The translations under genes and the position numbers were made by a program. 64,000 bases of DNA from Pseudolysinimonas_A sp049651805 (lineage in GTDB: Bacteria; Actinomycetota; Actinomycetes; Actinomycetales; Microbacteriaceae): positions 1 to 64,000 of the forward strand of contig NZ_JBASCU010000036.1 in the NCBI RefSeq assembly GCF_049651805.1. The letters are read 5' to 3'. Of the stretch, positions 1 through 7,182 are shown piece by piece. How positions within the stretch are numbered: position 1 is the stretch's first letter; each line of letters opens with the position of its first letter. Below the pieces are notes generated by a model. It did not search any database. It was not told the DNA's origin and worked only from the letters and a program-made list of their open reading frames with translations.

Positions 1-60
1 GGGTAGGGGTCCCCGCTCTCTTCACTCCCCGAGATGATCCGACCCCGACCGAGCAAGAGC

Positions 61-1044
61 TCACCGAAGACGCGACGTGCGCTCCAGCAGCTCTTCCACT
101 TCGGACACTCCCAGCGGCACCTGAGGCCCGCCGATCGGGTTCATGAGGTCGCGGGAGGTTTCGTCGACGAGGGCGGAGAGCATCCCGACGGCGTCGTCGA
201 CGATCTCGGTCGACTTCGTCTCGGTGCCGTGCAGCAGCCACTTGGCGATTTCGAGTTCGGAGAGCAGCGCGGCCCGCTGGCGCAACTGCCGGTCGACGCT
301 GCCGCGCACTCGGGAGTAGGCGGCGAACGCGGAGTCGGCGACGTCGAGGGAGGCGCCGGCGAGCCACTGCAGGTCGGCGGCGGGGTCGCCGACGCGGAGG
401 TTGTGCCAGCCGAGCATCCCCGTGACGTCGTCGTTGGCGGAGAGGAACGAGTCCGAGCCGAGGGCGCCGTTGATGACGGTGGGGGTGAACTGCCAGAGGG
501 TGGATTCTTCGCTCGCGCGTTCCCAGCGGGCGAGCAGCCCGGCGGGCACGAGGCCGGTGGCGGCGGCGCGGTCCATCACGGCGACGACGGCGCGCAGGGC
601 TTCGACGGCGGAGTGCGAGGGGAGGCCCGCGTCGATGACGACGTTGGGCGGCAGCGCGTGGATGGCGGCAATGGACGATCCGATGGATGCCGCCAGCTCG
701 ATGCTCATCGACCCGAGGGGCACTTTGGAGCCGTAGACGAATTCGGAGACGACGGCACGGGTGCCGTCGACCGGTACCTGTCCGGCGAACGTGGAGACGG
801 TGAACGGCAGTCGCGCGCGCACGCCCGCGCTGAGCGCGCGCAGGGCGACGAGGTCGGCGGATTGCTCCTGTTCGGCACGCTCGCTGCGCGGCACCCGCAC
901 TACCCAGTGGCGGCCATCGCGCCCGGTGAGGAGGGCGGCGTCGAAGTCACCGCCGGGGGCGCCGAAACTCTGGGCGCCGACGATGTCTAGGTCAGCCACA
1001 GCGCACGTCGCGAGCGCCGCTAGAGTGAGAGGGGATCTGGCCAT
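61..1044 (-). CDS. Phosphotransferase-like pseudokinase (APH/MPH fold)
   Basis: A 327-residue protein resembling aminoglycoside/macrolide phosphotransferases (kinase fold). The N-lobe ATP-anchor region HWVVRVPR (about residues 46-53) and the closing motif WHNLRVGDPAADLQWL (213-228) are recognisable. The catalytic loop, normally HGDxxxxN, reads INGALGSDSF (191-200), so catalytic His, Asp and probably Asn are replaced, and the metal-binding Asp before the W is a Gly (GMLGW). It is therefore probably not an active kinase; a binding or scaffold role is inferred. The start at 1044 (MARSPL) is preferred because the in-frame upstream ATG at 1089 lies inside the divergent NUDIX gene. The neighbouring gene set is conserved in actinobacteria. 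Confidence 0.75.
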   Translation of the reverse strand: MARSPLTLAALATCAVADLDIVGAQSFGAPGGDFDAALLTGRDGRHWVVRVPRSERAEQEQSADLVALRALSAGVRARLPFTVSTFAGQVPVDGTRAVVSEFVYGSKVPLGSMSIELAASIGSSIAAIHALPPNVVIDAGLPSHSAVEALRAVVAVMDRAAATGLVPAGLLARWERASEESTLWQFTPTVINGALGSDSFLSANDDVTGMLGWHNLRVGDPAADLQWLAGASLDVADSAFAAYSRVRGSVDRQLRQRAALLSELEIAKWLLHGTETKSTEIVDDAVGMLSALVDETSRDLMNPIGGPQVPLGVSEVEELLERTSRLR

Positions 1045-1078
1045 GTGCACAGGGTAGGTCGGCCCAGGAGGAGTCCGG

Positions 1079-2071
1079 ATGTCCGACACTCCCGGCCCTG
1101 CTGATTCACCGGCTGGCAGCAGCTTCTCGTCGCGGCTGCCGCTGGCTCGGGCGGCTCTGGATCGCGATCACCTGGGCCGCGCGGGCGGGATCGACGCCCT
1201 CCTCGACGACGCCCGTACTCGCGCGATCGTGTTGCACGAGGGCCGCGCTCTCCTCGCGACGCCGACGTCGCTGGCGATCCTGCCGCCGTCGATCGTGCCG
1301 CAGGCGGCACTCGCCGTGTATCTCGGGCGGACGACGAACCCTGCCCCCGACCTCGCCGAAGGAACGCCGATCGTGGCGCTCGCTGTCGACTCCACCGACG
1401 GGTTCGAGCAGCTCGACGACATCCCGTCCGGTCCGTCGCAGTGGGGGGACCTGCGTCGCATCGGTGCTCACCTCGACGAGCGTGACGCGGGCCTGTTCAC
1501 GCAGGCGCTCGCCATCCTGAACTGGCACACCGTATCGCGGTTCTCGCCCCTCGCCGGCGTCGAGACGGTCCCCGCGCAGGCCGGGTGGGTGCGGCAGGAC
1601 GAGAGCGGCAAGGAGTACTTTCCCCGCACCGACGCTGCCGTGATCGTCGCGGTGCTCGACGCCGACGACCGGCTGCTGCTCGGGTCGAACGCGATGTGGG
1701 AGACGAACCGCTTCTCGCTGCTCGCCGGGTTCGTCGAACCGGGCGAGTCGCTCGAAGCAGCCGTCATCCGCGAGGTGTTCGAGGAGTCGGGAGTGCGGGT
1801 CGAGAATCCGCACTACCTCGGCAGCCAGCCGTGGCCCTTTCCGGCATCCCTGATGGTCGGGTTCGAGGCTCGCGTCGTCGCCGGTGCCGACAGTGTCGGC
1901 CGCCCGGACGGCGACGAGATCGTGGCCCTGCGCTGGTTCACCCGCCACGAGCTTGCCGAGGCCGCCGCGGCGGGTGACGTGCTGCTGCCCGGCAAGACCT
2001 CCATCGCCCGCGCGATCGTCGAGCACTGGTTCGGTGGCGAGTTGACCGACGGACCACGAGAACGAAAGTGA
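1079..2071 (+). CDS. nudC: NUDIX hydrolase, NudC-type NAD(H) diphosphatase
   Basis: A 330-residue protein of NudC architecture: variable N-terminal domain, linker, then a NUDIX domain. The NUDIX box GFVEPGESLEAAV..REVFEESG is at about residues 217-239, followed by the NudC signature SQPWPFPAS (about 248-256), which in the family defines hydrolysis of NAD(H), or NAD-capped RNA, to NMN. NudC normally has a four-cysteine zinc ribbon just before the NUDIX domain; here the matching stretch (about 155-175, FSPLAGVET..GWVRQDESG) has no cysteine, and the whole protein is cysteine-free. The dimer interface is thus presumably held without zinc. Its stop overlaps the helicase GTG start (GTGA), which suggests translational coupling. 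Confidence 0.9.
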   Translation: MSDTPGPADSPAGSSFSSRLPLARAALDRDHLGRAGGIDALLDDARTRAIVLHEGRALLATPTSLAILPPSIVPQAALAVYLGRTTNPAPDLAEGTPIVALAVDSTDGFEQLDDIPSGPSQWGDLRRIGAHLDERDAGLFTQALAILNWHTVSRFSPLAGVETVPAQAGWVRQDESGKEYFPRTDAAVIVAVLDADDRLLLGSNAMWETNRFSLLAGFVEPGESLEAAVIREVFEESGVRVENPHYLGSQPWPFPASLMVGFEARVVAGADSVGRPDGDEIVALRWFTRHELAEAAAAGDVLLPGKTSIARAIVEHWFGGELTDGPRERK

Positions 2072-3768
2072 CCAGCGACCTTCTCGACGGGCTCGACGCT
2101 GAGCAACGCCACGCGGCCGAGACGCTGCTCGGGCCGGTGTGCATCCTCGCCGGAGCCGGCACCGGCAAGACCCGAGCGATCACCCACCGCATCGCGCACG
2201 GCATCCAAGAGGGTGTCTACTCACCGGGCACGCTGCTCGCCCTGACGTTCACCGCGAAGGCGGCGGGCGAGTTGCGGCACCGCCTGCGGGTGCTCGGCGC
2301 GCCGGGGGCGGTCGTGCGCACGTTCCACGCCGAGGCCCTCGCCCAGCTCGGGCACTTCTGGCCCGACCTGGTCGGCGGGTCGGCACCGCGGCTGCTCGAC
2401 AACAAGGCGCGGGCGATCGTCGAGGCGGCGGAGCGCGCGAAGATCCGGCTCGGCTCGGGCGCGGTTCGGGATGTCGCGGGCGAGATCGAGTGGCGCAAGA
2501 CCTCCGAGTTGAGCATCGACGCCTACCCTGCGGCGGCGCGGAGCCGGCCGCTGCCGAGGGGGCTGGATGCCGACGCGATCGCCGAGATCCAGCGGCAGTA
2601 CGAAGAGCTCAAGGATGAGCGTCGACGCATCGACTTCGAGGATGTGCTGCTCGTCGCCTGCGGGATGCTCGACTCCGAACCCGCAGCTCGCGAGCGGGTG
2701 CGCACCCAATACCGGCATTTCGTCGTCGACGAGTTTCAGGATGTCTCGCCCCTGCAGCACCGCCTGTTGAAGTTGTGGCTCGGCCCGCGCACCGACCTGT
2801 GCGTCGTCGGCGACGCCAACCAGACGATCTACACGTTCGCGGGGGCGTCGAGCGCCTACCTGCTCGGGTTCGAACGCGACCACCCGGGTGCCGAGGTGGT
2901 GCGGCTGGAACGCAACTACCGGTCGGCCCCGCAGGTGCTCGATGTGGCGAACCGGCTGATGCGCGGTCGCCCCGGTGCTCTCGAACTGCGGGCGGCGACC
3001 GCGGTGAAAGGGGTCGTCGCCGAGCCGGTCGGCTACGAGGATGACGCGGCCGAAGCCGCCGGTGTCGCCGAGGCGATCGTCACCGAGCTGGCCGCCGGAA
3101 CCGCGCCGGAACAGGTCGTCGTGCTGCATCGCGTCAATGACCAGGCGCCCGCGTTCGAGCAGGCGCTCGCCGCGCGCGGCGTCGTCACCCGGTCGCTCGC
3201 GGGTACCCCGTTCTTCGAGATCCCCGCGGTGCGCAAACTCACGTCGGCGCTCGCGGTGCAGGCGCAGCGGTTCCCCGACGACCCGGTACGCGGCTTCATC
3301 GCCGACACCGCGCGGGCGGCGGGCTGGACGGTCGACCGCTCCCACTCGAAGCTCGCGCCGCAGGATTGGGCGGGGCTCGACGCGATCGTGCGCTTCGCCG
3401 AAGCCACTCCCGAGGATGTGACCCTCGCGCGCTTCGCCGCCGAACTCGACGATCGCGAGCAGGCGAAGGGCGAGTTGCCGATGCGGGCCGTCGTGCTCGG
3501 CACCCTGCACTCCGCGAAGGGGCTGGAGTGGGAGTCGGTCTACCTCGTCGGCCTCGCCGAGGGGCTGCTGCCGGTGTCGCACGCGCGCAGCGCGGCCGCG
3601 ATCGACGAGGAACGGCGGCTGCTCTACGTGGGGCTCACCCGAGCGCGCCGACGGCTGACACTGTCGTGGGCTCGTCGCGGCCAGCGCGATCGGGAACGGC
3701 AGCCCAGTCGGTTCCTTCAGGAGCTGCGCACCGGCAGTCGGGATGCCGCCCCCACTGCCGCCCGCTGA
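2068..3768 (+). CDS. uvrD2: UvrD2-like superfamily 1 ATP-dependent DNA helicase
   Basis: A 566-residue SF1A helicase. Visible motifs: Q-motif region LDAEQRHA, Walker A GAGTGKT (28-35), motif II VVDEFQD (about 219-225), motif III GDANQTIYTFAG, motif IV RNYRS, motif V LHSAKGLEWESVYLVGL and motif VI LLYVGLTRARR (about 518-528). It should unwind DNA 3' to 5' during repair. Position next to nudC matches mycobacterial uvrD2, but the mycobacterial protein is about 700 residues with an HRDC domain and a tetracysteine region; here the protein ends soon after SRFLQEL and lacks both. The GTG start overlaps the nudC stop. The last 134 bases overlap the convergent gene. Confidence 0.9.
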   Translation: MTSDLLDGLDAEQRHAAETLLGPVCILAGAGTGKTRAITHRIAHGIQEGVYSPGTLLALTFTAKAAGELRHRLRVLGAPGAVVRTFHAEALAQLGHFWPDLVGGSAPRLLDNKARAIVEAAERAKIRLGSGAVRDVAGEIEWRKTSELSIDAYPAAARSRPLPRGLDADAIAEIQRQYEELKDERRRIDFEDVLLVACGMLDSEPAARERVRTQYRHFVVDEFQDVSPLQHRLLKLWLGPRTDLCVVGDANQTIYTFAGASSAYLLGFERDHPGAEVVRLERNYRSAPQVLDVANRLMRGRPGALELRAATAVKGVVAEPVGYEDDAAEAAGVAEAIVTELAAGTAPEQVVVLHRVNDQAPAFEQALAARGVVTRSLAGTPFFEIPAVRKLTSALAVQAQRFPDDPVRGFIADTARAAGWTVDRSHSKLAPQDWAGLDAIVRFAEATPEDVTLARFAAELDDREQAKGELPMRAVVLGTLHSAKGLEWESVYLVGLAEGLLPVSHARSAAAIDEERRLLYVGLTRARRRLTLSWARRGQRDRERQPSRFLQELRTGSRDAAPTAAR

Positions 3769-4465
3769 CCACACCGCCGCTCAGCCGCCACGACATCCCG
3801 ATCTCGCCTGACCCCGAGAGACGATCCAGCACCCGCCGCGCCACGAACGCCGCCGCCTCCAACACCGCGAGTGCATCCACCTCGCGCGGTTCACGCCCCA
3901 GCAACTGGCTCGCGATCGCCACCCACGCGGCATCCTCGTCGACCCGAGCCAGGTTGACGCAGTGCAGGCACGGCCCGACCCCGGGCTCGACGAGCGGCCC
4001 CACCGTCACCGCCCGCTCCGAAACGACGACCGGAAGGTGCGGCACGTCCCGGTTCAGCCACCGCAGGTGATCCGCGGGGGCCACCACCCAGTCGGCGACG
4101 AGCACGACGACAACGGCATCGTCGGGCGACCCCAACACCCCGGATGCCGAAAGCAGCCCCGCGACCGATCGCGCGAGAGCAGAGTCCCCCAACACCGCGG
4201 CGACCCGCGATGGCGATTCGGTCTCGCGGGCGAGTACCGGCGCCAAGACGTCAAGGAGAGCTTCGGATCGATCGGGGGCGACCTCCAGAGACTCGGCCAG
4301 CATCGCGAACCCCGACTCGGACACCCCCGCGGCGAGCGCCGCGATCAGCCGATCCTCGCCTTCCGACACCTCGTCGAGGACGACCGCAGGCTCGTCCGAC
4401 CCGAACTGCGCGCTCGACGGGGTGCGCCACAACAGCGGCCACCCGGGATCGAGACGCAACACCAC
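3635..4465 (-). CDS. ThiF/cyclodehydratase-like protein (Rv3196-type neighbourhood)
   Basis: About 276 residues. The centre shows a CxxC pair in GPCLHCVNLARVDEDAAW (Cys about 166 and 169) and a distal HPDCRC (Cys about 244 and 246), the spaced zinc-ligand pattern seen in proteins related to bacteriocin (TOMM) cyclodehydratases and leader-binding ThiF-like proteins. No Walker-type ATP site typical of E1 enzymes is clear, and no precursor peptide or YcaO gene is nearby, so a RiPP role is not supported. The GTG at 4465 (VVLRLDPGW) is preferred because family similarity begins there; the reading frame extends to 4537. The 3' end overlaps uvrD2 tail to tail by 134 bases with both frames conserved up to the crossing. 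Confidence 0.65.
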   Translation of the reverse strand: MVLRLDPGWPLLWRTPSSAQFGSDEPAVVLDEVSEGEDRLIAALAAGVSESGFAMLAESLEVAPDRSEALLDVLAPVLARETESPSRVAAVLGDSALARSVAGLLSASGVLGSPDDAVVVVLVADWVVAPADHLRWLNRDVPHLPVVVSERAVTVGPLVEPGVGPCLHCVNLARVDEDAAWVAIASQLLGREPREVDALAVLEAAAFVARRVLDRLSGSGEIGMSWRLSGGVVSGRQWGRHPDCRCAAPEGTDWAAVPDRAGRDEPTTVSAVGALG

Positions 4466-4545
4466 CCCGCCAGGATGCCAACCCCGAGCCGCTCGCCGTC
4501 GCCGTGATCCACAGGACGGGTGTCTTTCGGCGACCACCGAGGGGG

Positions 4546-5901
4546 TCAGTCCTCGCGGGGCCGGTCGCCGGAGTCGTCGGCGAGCAGGTCTTCCAGGGCG
4601 CGGTCGACGTCATCGGGTTCGGGGGCCCCGCCGGAGAGTCGGGCGACGAGGGCTGTCGGGTCGTCGATGTCGGCGTCGCCGGGCACGACGTCGGGATGCG
4701 ACCAGAGGTCGTCGCGCACCTCCGCGCCGACGGCGTCGTGCACGGCCTGCCACATCGCGGCGGCTTCGCGCAGGCGCCGGGGTCGCAGTTCGAGGCCGAC
4801 GAGGGTAGAGAACGCCGACTCGGCCGGGCCGCCGGCAGCCCGTCGCCGCCGAACCGTCTCGGCGATGCCGACCGCGTGCGGCAACCGCGTGGTGGCCGCG
4901 GCGGTGACGACATCCACCCACCCCTCGATGAGGGCGAGCATCGTCTCGAGCCGGGCGAGGGCAGCGAGCTGGTCGTCGCTCTTCGGCGGGATGAGGGCCC
5001 CAGAGGTGACGGCGGCCCGCAACTCTTCGGGGTTCTGCGGGTCGAAGTCGGCGGCGAGTTCTTCGAGCCGCGACGTGTCGATGTGGATGCCGCGGGCGAA
5101 GTCGGTGATCTGGGTGAGCAGGTGCAGGCGCAGCCACTTGGCGTGCCGGAAGAGCCGGGCGTGGGCGAGTTCGCGCACCGCGAGGTAGAGGCGGATCTCG
5201 TCGATCGGGATGTCGAGGCCGGCCCCGAAGGCGTCGACGTTCTGCGGCACGAGGGCGGCTTGGCGGGTCTCGCCGTCGAGCAGCGGGATGCCGACATCCC
5301 CGCCCGAGACCGCTTCCGAGGCGAGCTGCCCGACGACTTGGCCGAGTTGCATGGCGAACAGGGTGCCGCCGATGTTGCGCATCAGTTTGCCGGCGCCGCC
5401 GATCATTCCCTCGAACTCGCCGGCGGCGTGTTCTTCGAGCACGTCGGTGAGGGCGTCGGCGATCGAGTTGGCGACCGGTTCGGCGAGTTGGGTCCAGACG
5501 GGCATGGTGGCGTCGGCCCAGCCGGCGCGGGTGAGCAGTACCGGTTCGGTGGTGAGGCTGCTGATGTCGGTGGCTTCGTCGAGCCAGAGCGCGGCGACGT
5601 GCAGGGCCTGCTCGAGGGAGGTTCGTTCGGCAGGCGTGGACGGCACGGCGGAGCGCCCGGCGAGGGCACGGGCTTGCTCGGTGGCAAGGCCCCAGTTGAT
5701 CCCGTCGCCGCTGTTCTGCAGCGCGTGCTGCAGCTGCCCGATGAGGCGTTGCACCATCTCGGGGTCGTCGGGCAACCCGGCGGCGCTCGCCAGCTTCGCG
5801 GGGTCGAGGTCGGTGTTGCCGGCGAGGAACTCGCGCAGCATCTCTCGGAACTCTTCGCTGCCGTCGTCGCCCTCGCCTTCGTCGGGCGTGTTCTCGGCCA
5901 T
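4546..5901 (-). CDS. Zinc-dependent metalloprotease-like protein, DUF2342
   Basis: A 451-residue protein of the DUF2342/Zincin_2 family, often annotated as hydrolase or coenzyme F420 biosynthesis-associated protein. The family hallmark is LAVRELAHARLFRHAKWL (about 238-255): it carries E-L-A-H but not a full HExxH, so catalysis is uncertain. A later EGWVDVV segment is also characteristic. The N-terminus is acidic and rich in Glu/Asp/Gly, and a glycine-rich stretch (GGAGKLMRNIGGTLFAMQLGQVVGQLAS) lies before the motif. Start MAENTP at 5901 gives a 76-base divergent spacer to the PDZ-Lon gene, an arrangement conserved with Rv3195/Rv3194c. Confidence 0.85.
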   Translation of the reverse strand: MAENTPDEGEGDDGSEEFREMLREFLAGNTDLDPAKLASAAGLPDDPEMVQRLIGQLQHALQNSGDGINWGLATEQARALAGRSAVPSTPAERTSLEQALHVAALWLDEATDISSLTTEPVLLTRAGWADATMPVWTQLAEPVANSIADALTDVLEEHAAGEFEGMIGGAGKLMRNIGGTLFAMQLGQVVGQLASEAVSGGDVGIPLLDGETRQAALVPQNVDAFGAGLDIPIDEIRLYLAVRELAHARLFRHAKWLRLHLLTQITDFARGIHIDTSRLEELAADFDPQNPEELRAAVTSGALIPPKSDDQLAALARLETMLALIEGWVDVVTAAATTRLPHAVGIAETVRRRRAAGGPAESAFSTLVGLELRPRRLREAAAMWQAVHDAVGAEVRDDLWSHPDVVPGDADIDDPTALVARLSGGAPEPDDVDRALEDLLADDSGDRPRED

Positions 5902-5977
5902 GACGACTACGCTAGCCCGAGCATCTCGGCTTGGCCCGGCTCTCATCTGCGCCGCAAGCGAACACGGAGGATGGCCG

Positions 5978-7102
5978 GTGTCCCTGTCTGATCTGCTCGC
6001 TGCCGAGCGTCCCCCTCGCGAGCGACCGCACGCCGAGCGGGCTCCGTGGACCACCTATCTCGGCTTCGGTCTGCTCATCGCCGCCGTCGTCGGCACGGTG
6101 TTGTTCGCGACGGCGCCGTCGCCGTACGTCGTCGAGCGCCCCGGCCCGGTCTTCGACACTCTCGGCGAGGTGGGCGGCGCCGACGGCGATCCGGTGCCGT
6201 TGATCGAGATCCCCGACGAGACCACCTATCCGACATCGGGTCGACTCGACCTGCTCACCGTCTACGTCGACGGATCGCGCGAGAACCCGCTTACCTGGCT
6301 CGAGGTGGCGCAGGCGTGGTTCGATCCGAGCCGCACGGTGATGCCGATCGAACTCGTCTATCCGGAGGGGCAGACCGAGCAGGAGTCGAACGACGAGAGC
6401 GCCGCGGCGATGGAGACGTCGCAAGAGGATGCCGTCGCCGCCGCGCTGACCGAACTCGACATCGCGTACGGCAGCGTGCTGACCGTGGCCGGGGTGATCG
6501 ACGACACCCCGGCTGACGGGGTGCTGCAGACCGACGATGAGATCCTCACCGCGGAGGGCCGGCCTGTGGTGAACGTCGACGAGCTACGGGCCGAACTGGC
6601 TGCCGCCGGTGTCGGGGTCGACGTCGAGCTCGGCATCCGTCGCGATGGGGCGGAACGCACCGTCACGCTGGCTCCCATCGCCTCGGAGGAGGACGGGTCG
6701 CCGGTGATCGGGGTCTATGTGTCGTCGGTGTACGACTTTCCGATCGACGTGCTCATCCAGTTGGAGAACGTCGGCGGGCCGAGCGCCGGCATGATGTTCG
6801 CCCTCGGCATCTACGACAAGATGACGCCCGGCGAGCTGACCGGCGGCGAGCACATCGCCGGCACGGGAACGATCGGCGGCGGCGGCGAGGTCGGCGCGAT
6901 CGGCGGGATCGTGCAGAAGATGTACGGCGCCCGGGATGCCGGGGCGACCTGGTTCCTCGCGCCGGAGTCGAACTGCGCCGACGTCGTGGGGCAAATCCCG
7001 GCGGGTATCGAGGTGTTCTCGGTCGCAGACCTCGATGACGCGATCGACGCCGTCGAGGCGATCGCCGCCGACGACGTGGCCGACCTCGCACGCTGCGGCT
7101 GA
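5978..7102 (+). CDS. Membrane-anchored PDZ domain Lon-like serine protease
   Basis: A 374-residue protein: cytoplasmic N-terminus, one membrane segment (about 29-48, TTYLGFGLLIAAVVGTVLFA), PDZ domain (about 160-230) and a C-terminal Lon-type protease domain. The Lon dyad is visible: Ser269 in GGPSAGM and Lys314 in GGIVQKMYGA. It probably cleaves extracytoplasmic substrates, as related YlbL-type proteins do. The GTG at 5978 is chosen because GGAGG lies 8 bases upstream; an ATG at 5971 is out of frame. It is homologous by position and architecture to Rv3194c and followed 80 bases later by the UPF0182 gene. Confidence 0.9.
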   Translation: MSLSDLLAAERPPRERPHAERAPWTTYLGFGLLIAAVVGTVLFATAPSPYVVERPGPVFDTLGEVGGADGDPVPLIEIPDETTYPTSGRLDLLTVYVDGSRENPLTWLEVAQAWFDPSRTVMPIELVYPEGQTEQESNDESAAAMETSQEDAVAAALTELDIAYGSVLTVAGVIDDTPADGVLQTDDEILTAEGRPVVNVDELRAELAAAGVGVDVELGIRRDGAERTVTLAPIASEEDGSPVIGVYVSSVYDFPIDVLIQLENVGGPSAGMMFALGIYDKMTPGELTGGEHIAGTGTIGGGGEVGAIGGIVQKMYGARDAGATWFLAPESNCADVVGQIPAGIEVFSVADLDDAIDAVEAIAADDVADLARCG

Positions 7103-7182
7103 GTTCGCCGAGGGCGGAGCTGCTTCGGCCGGTTCGCGCCGGGTTCGCCACGTAAGCTTTGAGTGATCCGAAGGAGCCGACG

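Noticed and set aside
2221..3774. A 517-residue frame antisense to uvrD2
   Set aside because: Mirror frame of a GC-rich gene; all helicase motifs are on the plus strand.
3635..6054. Possible RiPP (TOMM) biosynthetic cluster around the ThiF-like gene
   Set aside because: No YcaO, dehydrogenase or Cys/Ser/Thr-rich precursor gene was found; neighbours are the conserved actinobacterial set.
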